NCBI GenBank assembly: GCA_046760785.1
Contig: JBHIET010000003.1
Coordinates: forward strand, 1 to 64,000
DNA length: 64,000 bases
Origin: JBHIET01 sp046760785
GTDB lineage: Bacteria; Chloroflexota; Anaerolineae; B4-G1
Direction: 5' to 3'
Below are positions 1-8,458 of the stretch, piece after piece. The translations under genes and the position numbers were made by a program. The first letter of the stretch is position 1. Each line of letters begins with the position of its first letter. Below the pieces are notes generated by a model, which searched no databases, was not told the origin of the DNA, and saw only the letters and a program-made list of their open reading frames with translations.

Positions 1-11
1 TGTCCGGTGCC

Positions 12-36
12 AGCGCGGGGCTGAAGACCCCGCGCT
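12..36. repeat. Palindromic repeat, 9-bp perfect stem
   Basis: AGCGCGGGG at 12-20 pairs with CCCCGCGCT at 28-36 around a 7-nt loop, followed by GAAAGAACGAAGCCCC. GC-rich palindromes of the form GGGGCTGAAG.CCCC are common intergenic repeats in Chloroflexota. It lies exactly where the reading frame of the downstream gene remnant is broken by a TGA (36-38). Confidence 0.5.
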
Positions 37-38
37 GA

Positions 39-410
39 AAGAACGAAGCCCCTTCCGACAATCGGGAAATCTATGTGATTGATGGGGAGGACACGGATGC
101 CTCCGAAGGCATGCTTCTGGCCTACACAGACACGTGGGAGGAAGGCCAGCCCAACGTGCACCCTGATTGCGATGGAATGGCGGCTCCCGACGGGTATCAA
201 CCGCCCATCCGAGGTTTCGGGAAGGTATGGTGCGTCAACGAACTGTGGGACTCGGTAGGCTGGCCTGCGGAAAACGAGATCGCGGTGACCCTCCTCGTGC
301 AGCCAATGCAGACCGGCCTCTTAATGAAGGTCTCCGGCTCCCCTACAGGCTATCTGATCGCCCTGGATTACCAGGCGGTCTGGGGATGGACGATGATGAT
401 AGCCCCATAG
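39..410 (+). pseudogene. C-terminal remnant of an unassigned, probably extracellular protein
   Basis: The frame is open from just after a TGA at 36-38 to a stop at 408-410. The earliest plausible start is GTG at 75, without a clear Shine-Dalgarno sequence, but protein-like sequence (REIYVIDGED) is already in frame before it, so this looks like the 3' end of a longer gene. The segment DTWEEGQPN...YQPPIRGFGKVW...SVGWPAENE resembles a C-terminal module I associate with secreted or lipid-anchored Chloroflexota proteins. It also loosely resembles LGFP-type repeats. No function is assigned. Whether it is a broken gene or a short real one cannot be decided here. Confidence 0.45.
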
Positions 411-530
411 CAGCATAATATGGAGGAGAACGAGGACCAGGATTTCGCCTTCACCCACTGGGTGGTCTATGACATCCCGCCCGGCACCGCCGGCCTGTCG
501 GAGGGAGTGCTCCCGCAGCCCCAATTGTCG

Positions 531-914
531 TTAGATCATCGCCTGCGGTCGCACGGCGGCCTGAATCTCGCGCATCAACTGGGGCGTGTCAATCTCTTTG
601 AGGATATAGCGTACAGCGCCCAAACGAAGAGCCTCCATCCGCTCCTCGGCGTCGGGGTAAGAGGTGAGGACGACAACGCTGGTGTAGGGGCATTCCTCGG
701 TCAGGCGACGCAAGGCATCCAGCCCCTGCCCGTCGGCCCGCTTGATTTCTAGCAGCACGACGTCGGGCCTCAATCTTACTGCATCCCGCAGGCCGGTCCT
801 CCAGCAGCCGGTGCAGCCGACGATCTCGACCTCGGATGCCATGCACAGCCGAGCCTCGAGTGCCTCTCGCACAGCGTCGTGGTCATCAATGATGAGCAGC
901 CGCGCTGGTGTCAT
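531..914 (-). CDS. Stand-alone receiver-domain protein with Glu at the phosphoacceptor site
   Basis: 127 aa, a single CheY-like receiver domain of the NarL/FixJ type with no output domain. The acidic pocket is D10-D11, the conserved Lys lies in YILKE near residue 107, and T/S-V-V-V-L-T precedes helix 4. The usual phosphorylated Asp is replaced by E56 in VVLLEIKRADG, where LLDIRMPDG is normal. Glu here often mimics the phosphorylated state, so the protein may be locked on or may not accept phosphate (inference). ATG at 914 follows GAGGG. A TATACT-like -10 (944-949) lies upstream but its -35 is weak. It is divergent from the PP-loop gene. Confidence 0.85.
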   Translation of the reverse strand: MTPARLLIIDDHDAVREALEARLCMASEVEIVGCTGCWRTGLRDAVRLRPDVVLLEIKRADGQGLDALRRLTEECPYTSVVVLTSYPDAEERMEALRLGAVRYILKEIDTPQLMREIQAAVRPQAMI

Positions 915-1023
915 TTTCCCTCAACCATCCCTGCGATGCCATCAGTATACCGGAACCACCGCGGGGGGTTAGTGTCATCCTTCCCCGATTTCCTCTGACG
1001 TTTGTACCGAACCGCCGTGTGGG

Positions 1024-1052
1024 TTGACGATCTCCCCGCCCTGTGGTATCCT
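1024..1052 (+). promoter_or_regulatory. Promoter of the PP-loop gene; mRNA probably leaderless
   Basis: TTGACG (1024-1029), 17-nt spacer, TATCCT (1047-1052). The expected transcription start is at about 1059, one or two bases before the ATG at 1061, and no Shine-Dalgarno sequence is seen. Confidence 0.5.
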
Positions 1053-1060
1053 CCCCAGCG

Positions 1061-2122
1061 ATGAGCGAAAAGGAGCACATCAAAGCGGTGGGCCTGCTTT
1101 CGGGCGGGCTCGATAGCACCCTGGCCGTCCGGGTCATGCTCGAGCAGGAAGTCGAGGTCACCGCGTTGCACTTCCGCACCGGCTTCTCCTACGTCGAGCG
1201 GAACCGCCTGGTCGGGCGCGGGCCAGTCGGGGCTTCCGACGCCGAGCGGGCGGCGGCGATGCTTGGGGTGAGGCTGGAGGTGATTGACGCCTCCGACGAG
1301 TACCTCCCGTTGGTGCTTCATCCCGGCTACGGCTACGGCTCGGGGATGAATCCGTGCATAGATTGCCGCATCTTCCTGCTGCGCAAGGCAAAGGCCTGGA
1401 TGGAGGACTACGGTTACCACTTCGTCTTCACCGGCGAGGTAGTCGGTCAACGTCCCAAAAGCCAGATGCGCCCCACCCTCAACACCGTCGAGCGAGAAAG
1501 CGGCCTGCGGGGTTACCTGCTCCGGCCGCTCTCGGCCAAACTTCTCAAGCCGACCGTGCCTGAACAGCGGGGCTGGGTGGATCGGGACAAACTGTACGGA
1601 ATCAGCGGGAGAGGCCGCAAGGCACAGATCGCGCTGGCGGAGCAGTTCGGCATCAGCGACTACCCGCAGCCCTCCGGCGGCTGTTGCTACCTGATTGACC
1701 AGACCTATTCCCGCCGCCTGCGCAACTTCCTGGCCCACGAGGGTGCCGAACTGCTGACCCGCGAGCGGGTGCAACTCCTGGCGGTGGGTCGGCACCTGCG
1801 CCTGCCCTCCGGGCGCAAGGTGATCGTCGGGCGTCACGAGCGGGAGAACGAATACCTGGCGACCTGCGGTGTGGAGGGCGTCCTGCTCGCGACGGTGGAC
1901 CATCCCGGCCCGACGACGCTGTTGCAGCGTCCTGAGCTTGTCGAAGGGCCAAGCGAGCCTACGCAGGGGGAGATCGAACTGGCGGCGCGGATCACCGCCG
2001 GCTATTCCGATGGCAAAGGCGAACTCACTGTGCGCGTCGAAGTGCACCGCGATGAGGAACTGGTCAAGGTGCTGACGGTCGCGCCGATGGCACGGGAGGA
2101 GATAGTGGGGCTGATGGTGTAG
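1061..2122 (+). CDS. PP-loop ATP pyrophosphatase, MnmA/ThiI-like (probable tRNA thiolation)
   Basis: 353 aa from ATG 1061. A GTG at 1043 in frame would fall inside the promoter spacer. The N-terminus has the PP-loop SGGLDSTLA, which binds ATP to adenylate a substrate. A PCIDCR motif, later GGCCYL and the FTGEVVGQRPKSQ segment are typical of MnmA-like sulfur-transfer enzymes that thiolate tRNA uridine. The C-terminal part (RVQLLAVGRHLRLPSGRKVIVGR) is like that of a group of MnmA-like proteins that is not canonical MnmA. The exact tRNA position is not assigned. Codons for QRPELVEGP (1929-1950) come from an inserted CCTGAGCTTGTCGAAGGG repeat, in frame and apparently tolerated. Confidence 0.75.
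   Translation: MSEKEHIKAVGLLSGGLDSTLAVRVMLEQEVEVTALHFRTGFSYVERNRLVGRGPVGASDAERAAAMLGVRLEVIDASDEYLPLVLHPGYGYGSGMNPCIDCRIFLLRKAKAWMEDYGYHFVFTGEVVGQRPKSQMRPTLNTVERESGLRGYLLRPLSAKLLKPTVPEQRGWVDRDKLYGISGRGRKAQIALAEQFGISDYPQPSGGCCYLIDQTYSRRLRNFLAHEGAELLTRERVQLLAVGRHLRLPSGRKVIVGRHERENEYLATCGVEGVLLATVDHPGPTTLLQRPELVEGPSEPTQGEIELAARITAGYSDGKGELTVRVEVHRDEELVKVLTVAPMAREEIVGLMV
1931..1948. repeat. TCCTGAGC-TTG-TCGAAGG dispersed repeat inside a CDS
   Basis: CCTGAGCTTGTCGAAGGG, an imperfect palindrome abundant in Chloroflexota genomes, here inside the PP-loop gene and translated as PELVEG. Other copies in this window are near 15912, 28521, 28816, 57046, 57320 and 62363. Confidence 0.7.
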
Positions 2123-2284
2123 GTTGGTGCTTTCTATTATACCCGTCCTAATCCTATGTGACAAGGTATACCCTGCAAGTACTCGTTTTACAAATCCTTT
2201 ACCTCGTGCTAAACTCCCCATAACCGGTCTGCGGTATCATCATAGCAGCGTCAAGAAACACCACACTACCCCAAAATCGAGAGA

Positions 2285-4336
2285 ATGAAGATGGTTCGCC
2301 GCTACTCGCCCGACGCCCTGATCGCCTGTCTTATCTTCGCCACCTGTCTGGTGGTATACAACAGTACGTTGACCCCCAGTCTCTCCTACGTCAGCCCCGA
2401 CGGCAACGAACTGGCGACGGTCCCTTACGTCCTGGGTCTGGCGCACTCGACCGGTTACCCTCTCTACACCTGGCTGGGCAAACTGTTCACCTTCGTTCCC
2501 ATCGGCGATGTGGCCCACCGTGTGAACCTGATGAGCGGTACGCTCGGCGCTGCCGGTGTCGCGCTGTTTTACCTCATCCTCCGTACACTGACCTCGGACT
2601 TCGAACATCGGACGAATGCGACTGCTTCCTACACCTCCTCTACATTCGGGGCTTTGCTCTTCGCCTTCTCTCTAACTTTTTGGTCCCAGACCGGCATCGC
2701 CGAGGTCTACGCACCCAACGTCTTCATGCTCACACTGACGATGCTCGTGCTTCTCTGGTGGGCACGGGTCGAGGAACAGGGGAGAGCTAGCCGCCCAGAC
2801 GGTCAACCGTGGTGGTGCCTTTTTCTGCCTTCGTGGAAGTCGCTGCTGTTGCTCTTCGCGTTTGGCCTGTGCTTCAGCCTCAGTCTCGGTACCCACATGT
2901 CGGACCTGGGCTTTGCGCCGGCGTTCGCGCTCTTCATCCTGCTGGTCAGTTGGCGCACCGCGCTCAGCCCGATCAGCCTGGCCAGCGCAGGAAGCGGCTT
3001 CTTCCTCGGATTGCTCCAGTTCCTGTGGCTGCCCTACAAGGCCAGCACCCTCACCGACCGCATGATGCGCGCCAACGCGCCCAACACCCTGCGCGGCATG
3101 TACGCCTACACGCTGGGAGCATTCCCCCAGTTCAAGTTCGCCTTTCCCCTCATCGCTATCCCCGACCGCATCGTAATTTACCTGGACCTCCTGCGCCAGC
3201 AGTTCGGCTTGTGGGGCATCGGGCTAGGCACGCTGGGGATGTGGGCGCTGCTGGTGCGCAGACCCAAACGCTTCTTCCTCATCGTGGGGATGTACCTCGT
3301 CCACGTCTGGTTTTTCATCCAGTACAAGGCCTTCGACCTGGACGTCTTTTTCATCCCAGCGCACCTGCTCTATGCCACCTTCATCGGTTTCGGCGTCTAC
3401 TGGCTGATTGAGATGCTGTTCGGGTTGGTGGGGGAACGGCGGAGATGGCGTGTACTGCTCACGGCGATGCTCCTCGTGGTGCTGGCGCTGCCGGTCGGGG
3501 GCGAACTGCGAGCCAACTGGGAGGCCAACGACTACTCCCACGATACCGCCATCAACGACTTCTACGAGAACGTCTTTGCACTTCTCCCGAAAGGAGCAGC
3601 GCTCCTGGGTCGCAGCGGCGTCTTCGGCTATGACATGTTCTACTACCGGCTGGTCTACGACGTGCGGCCCGACGTGGCAATGCCCCACCTCCCCAGTGCC
3701 AATCCCCGCCCCGAGGCCCTGGCTGGCCGCGAGGTCTATACCACCATGCAACTCGGCAGCCGCAAGGCGGGACGTGGTCCCTGGGCGTTGCCCCCCGACC
3801 TCGTCAAGTCCGACGCCTGGCAAGTGCCGGTGCTTTTCGGCAATCCGGGTCAGTCGGGCTCCGGCCACGGTCTCCATTCGCTCGTCCTCTACCACATCAC
3901 CGCTGACCCGCCCGGACTCGTCGTCGCCGACGCTGATCCCCAGGTTGAGGTAGGACAGGAGGCAGCAGGATGGGTATTGGTGGGATACGACCTGGAGACC
4001 CGCGAGGTGAGAGCCGGCGAGACCCTGCACCTGACACTCTACTGGAGGGCCGCCGGGGCATCACAACGGGTATTGATGAGCGCCATGCTGAATAACACCC
4101 CGCTCGAAAGCCACGAGCCAGGAATGGGGAACCTGCAGCGCTACATCCAGGAACTCCACCCACCCCGCGATAGCGCGCTGGTCGAGGACTACCGGGTAGT
4201 CGTGCCGCGTACCACAGAGGTGGGCACCGCCACACTGGCGATAGGCATCAGCTCCCCCTTCCACCTGCCCAACGGCGGGAGCGGGTGGGGGACGGTGCTG
4301 GACCTGGGTGAGATCACCATTCTGCCAACGGAGTGA
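2285..4336 (+). CDS. DUF2723 / GT117-like polytopic membrane glycosyltransferase
   Basis: 683 aa. After a first membrane segment (about residues 12-32) comes TLTPSLSYVSPDGNELATVPYVLGLAHSTGYPLYTWLGKLF, the hallmark N-terminal loop of the DUF2723 family, with acidic and polar residues facing outside. At least nine further hydrophobic segments follow to about residue 400. The soluble C-terminal part (about 400-683) ends in a beta-rich domain (DLETREVRAGETLHLTLYWRA) seen at the end of many Chloroflexota membrane glycosyltransferases. Family members are thought to transfer lipid-linked sugars to protein at the outer face of the membrane. Substrate unknown. ATG 2285 or 2291 could be used. It is followed after 4 bp by the next gene. 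Confidence 0.8.
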   Translation: MKMVRRYSPDALIACLIFATCLVVYNSTLTPSLSYVSPDGNELATVPYVLGLAHSTGYPLYTWLGKLFTFVPIGDVAHRVNLMSGTLGAAGVALFYLILRTLTSDFEHRTNATASYTSSTFGALLFAFSLTFWSQTGIAEVYAPNVFMLTLTMLVLLWWARVEEQGRASRPDGQPWWCLFLPSWKSLLLLFAFGLCFSLSLGTHMSDLGFAPAFALFILLVSWRTALSPISLASAGSGFFLGLLQFLWLPYKASTLTDRMMRANAPNTLRGMYAYTLGAFPQFKFAFPLIAIPDRIVIYLDLLRQQFGLWGIGLGTLGMWALLVRRPKRFFLIVGMYLVHVWFFIQYKAFDLDVFFIPAHLLYATFIGFGVYWLIEMLFGLVGERRRWRVLLTAMLLVVLALPVGGELRANWEANDYSHDTAINDFYENVFALLPKGAALLGRSGVFGYDMFYYRLVYDVRPDVAMPHLPSANPRPEALAGREVYTTMQLGSRKAGRGPWALPPDLVKSDAWQVPVLFGNPGQSGSGHGLHSLVLYHITADPPGLVVADADPQVEVGQEAAGWVLVGYDLETREVRAGETLHLTLYWRAAGASQRVLMSAMLNNTPLESHEPGMGNLQRYIQELHPPRDSALVEDYRVVVPRTTEVGTATLAIGISSPFHLPNGGSGWGTVLDLGEITILPTE

Positions 4337-4340
4337 GGAT

Positions 4341-4868
4341 ATGAGGACAGGACACAAATTACTGGTTGCCGCAGGTGCGGTTGTCATCGTGGGCATGCTG
4401 CTCATCGCCACCTTCGCCCTGGGGGTTTACGTGGGAGAGCACGGCTGGACGCGAGCCGGGCTTGTTCTACAGGGGCCGGGTGGTGGCCCGGTGCAACCCC
4501 CGCCTGGTGACGCCGGCGCGTCGTCACCCCCTGGTGCGGGACTCCCCCAACCGGGAGGGACACCGCTCCCTGGCGGCGGTCGCCGACCAGACCTGGTAGG
4601 CCGCATCAGGGCTGTCTTCGAAGGCACGCTGGTGCTGGCAACACCTGATGGTCCGCGCACCGTCGAACTGGACGAGCACACGCGGGTCGAGACGGCTGAG
4701 GGGGACACCCACCCGCTGAACAACCTGGAGCGTGGTCAACACGTGGCCGTCTTCGGTCGCCGTAGTGGTGACGGGCAGGTGCTAGTCGCGGAACTACTCG
4801 TGCTGCTGCCATCCACCGAGGGACTGCCTGCCGTTCCGCCTGGACAGGCTCCTCCTAATCAGCCGTAG
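4341..4868 (+). CDS. Membrane-anchored Pro/Gly-rich protein with DUF5666-like domain
   Basis: 175 aa. Start chosen at ATG 4341, four bases after the stop of the upstream gene and preceded by GAGTGAGG. The first ~30 residues form one hydrophobic anchor (LLVAAGAVVIVGMLLIATFALGVYV). A Pro/Gly-rich linker follows (about 45-85), then a small beta domain: VGRIRAVFEGTLVLATPDGPRTVELDEHTRV...NLERGQHVAVFGRR, the pattern of DUF5666-like OB-type domains. The C-terminus is again Pro-rich. Probably exposed outside the membrane and co-transcribed with the DUF2723 gene. Function unknown. Confidence 0.65.
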   Translation: MRTGHKLLVAAGAVVIVGMLLIATFALGVYVGEHGWTRAGLVLQGPGGGPVQPPPGDAGASSPPGAGLPQPGGTPLPGGGRRPDLVGRIRAVFEGTLVLATPDGPRTVELDEHTRVETAEGDTHPLNNLERGQHVAVFGRRSGDGQVLVAELLVLLPSTEGLPAVPPGQAPPNQP

Positions 4869-4985
4869 CCATTCCACACGAGAGGCTGGGGCCGACCACA
4901 ACAACGCCCAGAGCAACGAGGCAGCCCATGATGGACTCGCTCGCTGGCATAGCATAAACCTCCCTACACATCTGTTGACGTGACA

Positions 4986-5750
4986 TCATCCAGCCAGCCC
5001 GCCGCCATCCACCACCAGCGTCGTGCCGGTGACGAAAGAGGAAGCGTCACTGGCGAGGTAGAGCACCGCCTGGGCGATGTCCTCCGGCCTGCCGATGCGC
5101 TGCAACGGACGGTCTGCGGCTTCCGCCAGGAACTCCTCCTCCGACGCGCCGAGCTGGTGTGCTTCGTCCCGCAGCATCCCCGTGTCGGTGTCGCCGGGGC
5201 AGACGCAGTTGACACGGATGTTCTGCGCGCCGTGGTCGAGCGCCATGGCCCGGGTCATGTTCACCACGGCCCCCTTCGAGGCGCAGTACGAAACCGCTCT
5301 GTGCCCGCCGACCAACCCCCAGCCCGACCCTGTGTTGATGATCACCCCGCCGCCAGCCTGGGCCATAACGGGAATGGCGTACTTGCTGAGCAGGAAGATG
5401 GATTTGACGTTGACCGCCATCACCCGGTCCCATTCTTCTTCGGTTGTATCTATCACTGTGGCCCGTCGGATAATACCCGCGTTGTTGAAGAGGATGTCGA
5501 GGCCGCCTAAGTCGTCCACTGTAAACTGCACGGCGCGTCTACAGTCCATCGCCTGGCTCACGTCGCAGAGCACAAAGATGGCTCGCCCGCCCTCCTTCCT
5601 GATCTGCCGGACCACGTCTTCTCCGCCAACCTCGTCCAGGTCCACCACTGCCACCGCCGCGCCTTCGTGGGCGAAAAGCAGCGCCGTCGCCCGCCCGATG
5701 CCTGACGCTCCACCGGTGATGAGTGCTCGTTTGCCTGTCAGACTGCCCAT
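4986..5750 (-). CDS. Short-chain dehydrogenase/reductase (classical SDR)
   Basis: 254 aa. TGGASGIGRA near the N-terminus is the dinucleotide-binding motif, NNAG stabilises the central sheet, and catalytic Ser (NTGSGW) and YCASK are present. D in VVDLDE after beta-2 suggests NAD(H) preference. The C-terminal GTTLVVDGGG is typical of this family. Substrate cannot be deduced. Start at 5750 is preceded by GGGGGAA; an ATG at 5762, one base after the upstream stop, is an alternative. Last gene of the gcvPA-gcvPB-kinase-SDR operon. Confidence 0.88.
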   Translation of the reverse strand: MGSLTGKRALITGGASGIGRATALLFAHEGAAVAVVDLDEVGGEDVVRQIRKEGGRAIFVLCDVSQAMDCRRAVQFTVDDLGGLDILFNNAGIIRRATVIDTTEEEWDRVMAVNVKSIFLLSKYAIPVMAQAGGGVIINTGSGWGLVGGHRAVSYCASKGAVVNMTRAMALDHGAQNIRVNCVCPGDTDTGMLRDEAHQLGASEEEFLAEAADRPLQRIGRPEDIAQAVLYLASDASSFVTGTTLVVDGGGLAG

Positions 5751-5763
5751 GATTTCCCCCATC

Positions 5764-6882
5764 CTAGCACGCCACCCTGTAGACAATTTGCTCATTGTAG
5801 CCGGTCACCACCCTGATGTGACCGCTGAGCATCTCGTCTATTGCCCGATCACCGCTGTCTACCCAGAGAGGTCGTCCGTGCAGCGAATGGATCTTGCCGA
5901 TGGTGCTCACGACGATGATGTTCTCCCGGCCCACTTTTTCGATCACTTTGGGGCTGATCTGCTGATTGCCCCGGCCAAAGATGTATCCCTGGCCGCCGAT
6001 GGGCGTGACGACGATCCTGGCCCTGCGCCCTTCCAAAAGCTTCAGCAGTTGGGACTCGTTCACGTCGGCAGCGACGAGTTTCCCTTCGGCGACCACATCC
6101 ACACCGATTAACGTCTTCCCCAAGCCCAACCTGGTTGTGATCGCCCGGGTCGTCGTCCCCGGTCCAATGATGTACAACCAGCCATCCTCCATCTTGCTCA
6201 CGACATCGGCGGCGATTGCCGCCATCGCTGCATATTCTCCAGGGCTGCTTGGCGTCTTTAGGCTCTGAACCAGCCTTCTCTCGAACGGAATCTTGAGATA
6301 GCCGCACAGCCTAGCCGAAACGATGCCCTGCCGAAAGGCTTCCTCGTCAATATCCATCACCTCGGCCTCTCGTAGACCGGACACCCTGCCCCGCAGGTAC
6401 GACGCGGCGAGGTCGCCCGCGCTTCTCGGGTTCGCTCCGAAGACCGCCGAATGAATCTTGACCCCCGCCGGGATGCCCAGCGCCGGAAGCTCCCCTCCGA
6501 CGGCATTGCAGACGTCCCTGGCCGTGCCATCCCCCCCGGCAAAAAGCAGGAGAGCCACGCCCAGTTGCAGCATGTCCCTGGCGGCGTTGATCGTATCTTC
6601 CGGCGTCGTCTTACCCGGTCTGATAGAGCCGATGACCATAGGCCTGAACCCACGTACCCTGACGGCGTCTTCTCCCATCTCGCCGGGATAGGTGATGATC
6701 TCAAGCCCATCTACAAGCTTGAGCCTCTCCAAAGCCTGGATCGCCCGGTCCTGCGATTGTGGCACAGCGCCCAGCTTCAGCGCCTTCTTCTGTATCTCTG
6801 CGCCGTCGCTGCCCTTAAGACCGACCCGCCCGCCGAGACCAGCCACAGGGTTGACGATCAGGCCCAGTTTGCCGTTTTCCAC
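5764..6882 (-). CDS. ATP-NAD kinase family protein (COG3199/AcoX-like)
   Basis: 372 aa. LIVNPVAGLGG at the N-terminus and FAGGDGTARDVCNAV (about residues 115-130) are the diacylglycerol-kinase/NAD-kinase fold signatures. PALGIPAGVKIHSAVFGANP and IIGPGTTTRAITTRLG follow, as in the COG3199 branch related to AcoX. The true substrate of that branch is often not NAD. It starts 7 bp after the gcvPB stop, so it is probably translated from the same message. It may serve cofactor supply or small-molecule phosphorylation for the glycine-cleavage operon (inference). Confidence 0.82.
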   Translation of the reverse strand: MENGKLGLIVNPVAGLGGRVGLKGSDGAEIQKKALKLGAVPQSQDRAIQALERLKLVDGLEIITYPGEMGEDAVRVRGFRPMVIGSIRPGKTTPEDTINAARDMLQLGVALLLFAGGDGTARDVCNAVGGELPALGIPAGVKIHSAVFGANPRSAGDLAASYLRGRVSGLREAEVMDIDEEAFRQGIVSARLCGYLKIPFERRLVQSLKTPSSPGEYAAMAAIAADVVSKMEDGWLYIIGPGTTTRAITTRLGLGKTLIGVDVVAEGKLVAADVNESQLLKLLEGRRARIVVTPIGGQGYIFGRGNQQISPKVIEKVGRENIIVVSTIGKIHSLHGRPLWVDSGDRAIDEMLSGHIRVVTGYNEQIVYRVAC

Positions 6883-6889
6883 TTGTTAT

Positions 6890-8458
6890 TTACCTCCTGC
6901 CCATCTTCCTCCGGTAAGCCCGCCACGTCATCGCCCACTGCGCCGGATCGTCCAGGGGGGAGTGGTCAATCGTGTGGATGGTGCTGTTATGCGGCGCGGT
7001 CTTGACCAACTCGGAGTTCGTGCGCGCTTCTTCTGCCACGTGCGCCATAATCGCCACGTACTCGTCCAGGTCATCCCTGGAGGGTGTCTCCGTCGGCTCG
7101 AGTGTGCACGGCTCCGGCACGACGAACGGGTGATGGCTGGTCCAGTAATGGACGCCAAAGTCCGCCGCGCGGATGCCAAGCTCCTCCGAGTGGACACCCG
7201 TCTCCTGCGCCAGCTCCTCCCAGCTATAGCGAACCTGCTCGATGCGGCGCTTGCCCTCGGCATACGGCGCGCTACAGCCGGGGATCCCGAGCATCTTGTG
7301 GAGCAGATAGTTGTTGTTGAGCACGGCGATCTCGGCCACCTCGCGCAAGCCCTCCGCGCCCAGGCTCATCAGCCAGGCATAGGCCCGCAGCACGACCGGG
7401 ATGTACCCGTAGAACGGGCGCAGCTTGCCCACGCTATCGGGCCGGTCGTAGTCCAGGTAATACCTCTCGCCGTCGAACTCGACCGTGGGAACCGGCAGGA
7501 AGCGGGCCAGTGCCCTGGTCACGCCGCTGGCCCCGGCCCCCGGCCCGCCGCATCCGTGCGGCGAGGAGAAGGTCTTGTGCAGGTTAAAATGGCACAGATC
7601 AAAACCGGCGTCTCGCGCCCGGGTGATCCCCAGGATGCCGTTGGCGTTCGCCTGGTCGTAGGCGCACAGCCCCCCGGCGTCGTGGACCACCCGCACAAAC
7701 GCCTCGATCTGGGGGTTAAAGATGCCCGTATCTTCCGGGTTGGTGATCATCAACCCGGCGGTCCGCTCCGAGACGGCTGCCTTTAGTGCGTCCAGATCGG
7801 GATAGCCGTCCTCGCCGGGGTACAGGGTGATGACCTTGAACCCGGCGGTCCGGGCGCAGGCCGCGTTGGAGGGATGCGAAAAGATGGTGGTGACGATCTC
7901 GTCCCGCTGCTCCGCCTCTCCGTGAGATTCGTGGTAAGCCCGGATCATCGAAGCGTTGGCATAGATCGCTGCCGACCCGGCAGCCGGTTGCAGTGAAAAC
8001 CGGGCCATCCCCGAAATCTCCCTGAGCATCTGCTCAAAGCGGTACATGATCTCCAGGATGCCCTGAACTGTCTCCTCGTCCTGCAGAGGATGTAGCTCGG
8101 TCAACTTGGGATGGCCGGCCAACCGGTCGTTGATCTTGGGGCTGTACTTCATCGTACAGGTCCCCTGCCCGATCTCGACGTTCAGATCGGCCCCCAGATT
8201 CTCCTGCGAGAGCCGCATGTAGTGGCGCACCACCTGCGGTTGAGCAAGCTCCGGCAGCTTGGGAGGCTCCTTCCTGCGCATGCCCTCAGGCAGGGTTGCC
8301 AGGACGTCTCCTGCCTCACGACGTATTCCCTCATCAACTTGAGGGACGAGAATGCCCCGCTGTCCCTCACAACTCAGTTCAAAGATAATGGGTTCGTCCC
8401 ACCTGGCCTGGTGAAACCGCCGCAGTGCAGGCCTTTGGGTGGTAATGTCCTGGCTCAT
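6890..8458 (-). CDS. gcvPB: Glycine dehydrogenase (decarboxylating) subunit 2
   Basis: 522 aa, the C-terminal half of the split P-protein of the glycine cleavage system. The PLP-binding lysine is K295 in FNLHKTFSSPHGCGGPGAG. EIGQGTCTMKYSP and AAGSAAIYANASMI are family signatures. With subunit 1 it decarboxylates glycine and passes the aminomethyl group to lipoyl-GcvH. Its ATG overlaps the gcvPA stop in an ATGA (8455-8458), implying translational coupling. The C-terminus (residues 440-522) carries a usual His/Pro-rich segment (HYWTSHHPFVVPEP). No gcvT or gcvH is in this window. Confidence 0.96.
   Translation of the reverse strand: MSQDITTQRPALRRFHQARWDEPIIFELSCEGQRGILVPQVDEGIRREAGDVLATLPEGMRRKEPPKLPELAQPQVVRHYMRLSQENLGADLNVEIGQGTCTMKYSPKINDRLAGHPKLTELHPLQDEETVQGILEIMYRFEQMLREISGMARFSLQPAAGSAAIYANASMIRAYHESHGEAEQRDEIVTTIFSHPSNAACARTAGFKVITLYPGEDGYPDLDALKAAVSERTAGLMITNPEDTGIFNPQIEAFVRVVHDAGGLCAYDQANANGILGITRARDAGFDLCHFNLHKTFSSPHGCGGPGAGASGVTRALARFLPVPTVEFDGERYYLDYDRPDSVGKLRPFYGYIPVVLRAYAWLMSLGAEGLREVAEIAVLNNNYLLHKMLGIPGCSAPYAEGKRRIEQVRYSWEELAQETGVHSEELGIRAADFGVHYWTSHHPFVVPEPCTLEPTETPSRDDLDEYVAIMAHVAEEARTNSELVKTAPHNSTIHTIDHSPLDDPAQWAMTWRAYRRKMGRR

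Noticed and set aside
911..2221. 436-aa open frame on the minus strand opposite the PP-loop gene
   Set aside because: Composition is Gln/His/Arg-rich antisense of a GC-rich gene; no domain. The plus-strand frame has clear PP-loop motifs.
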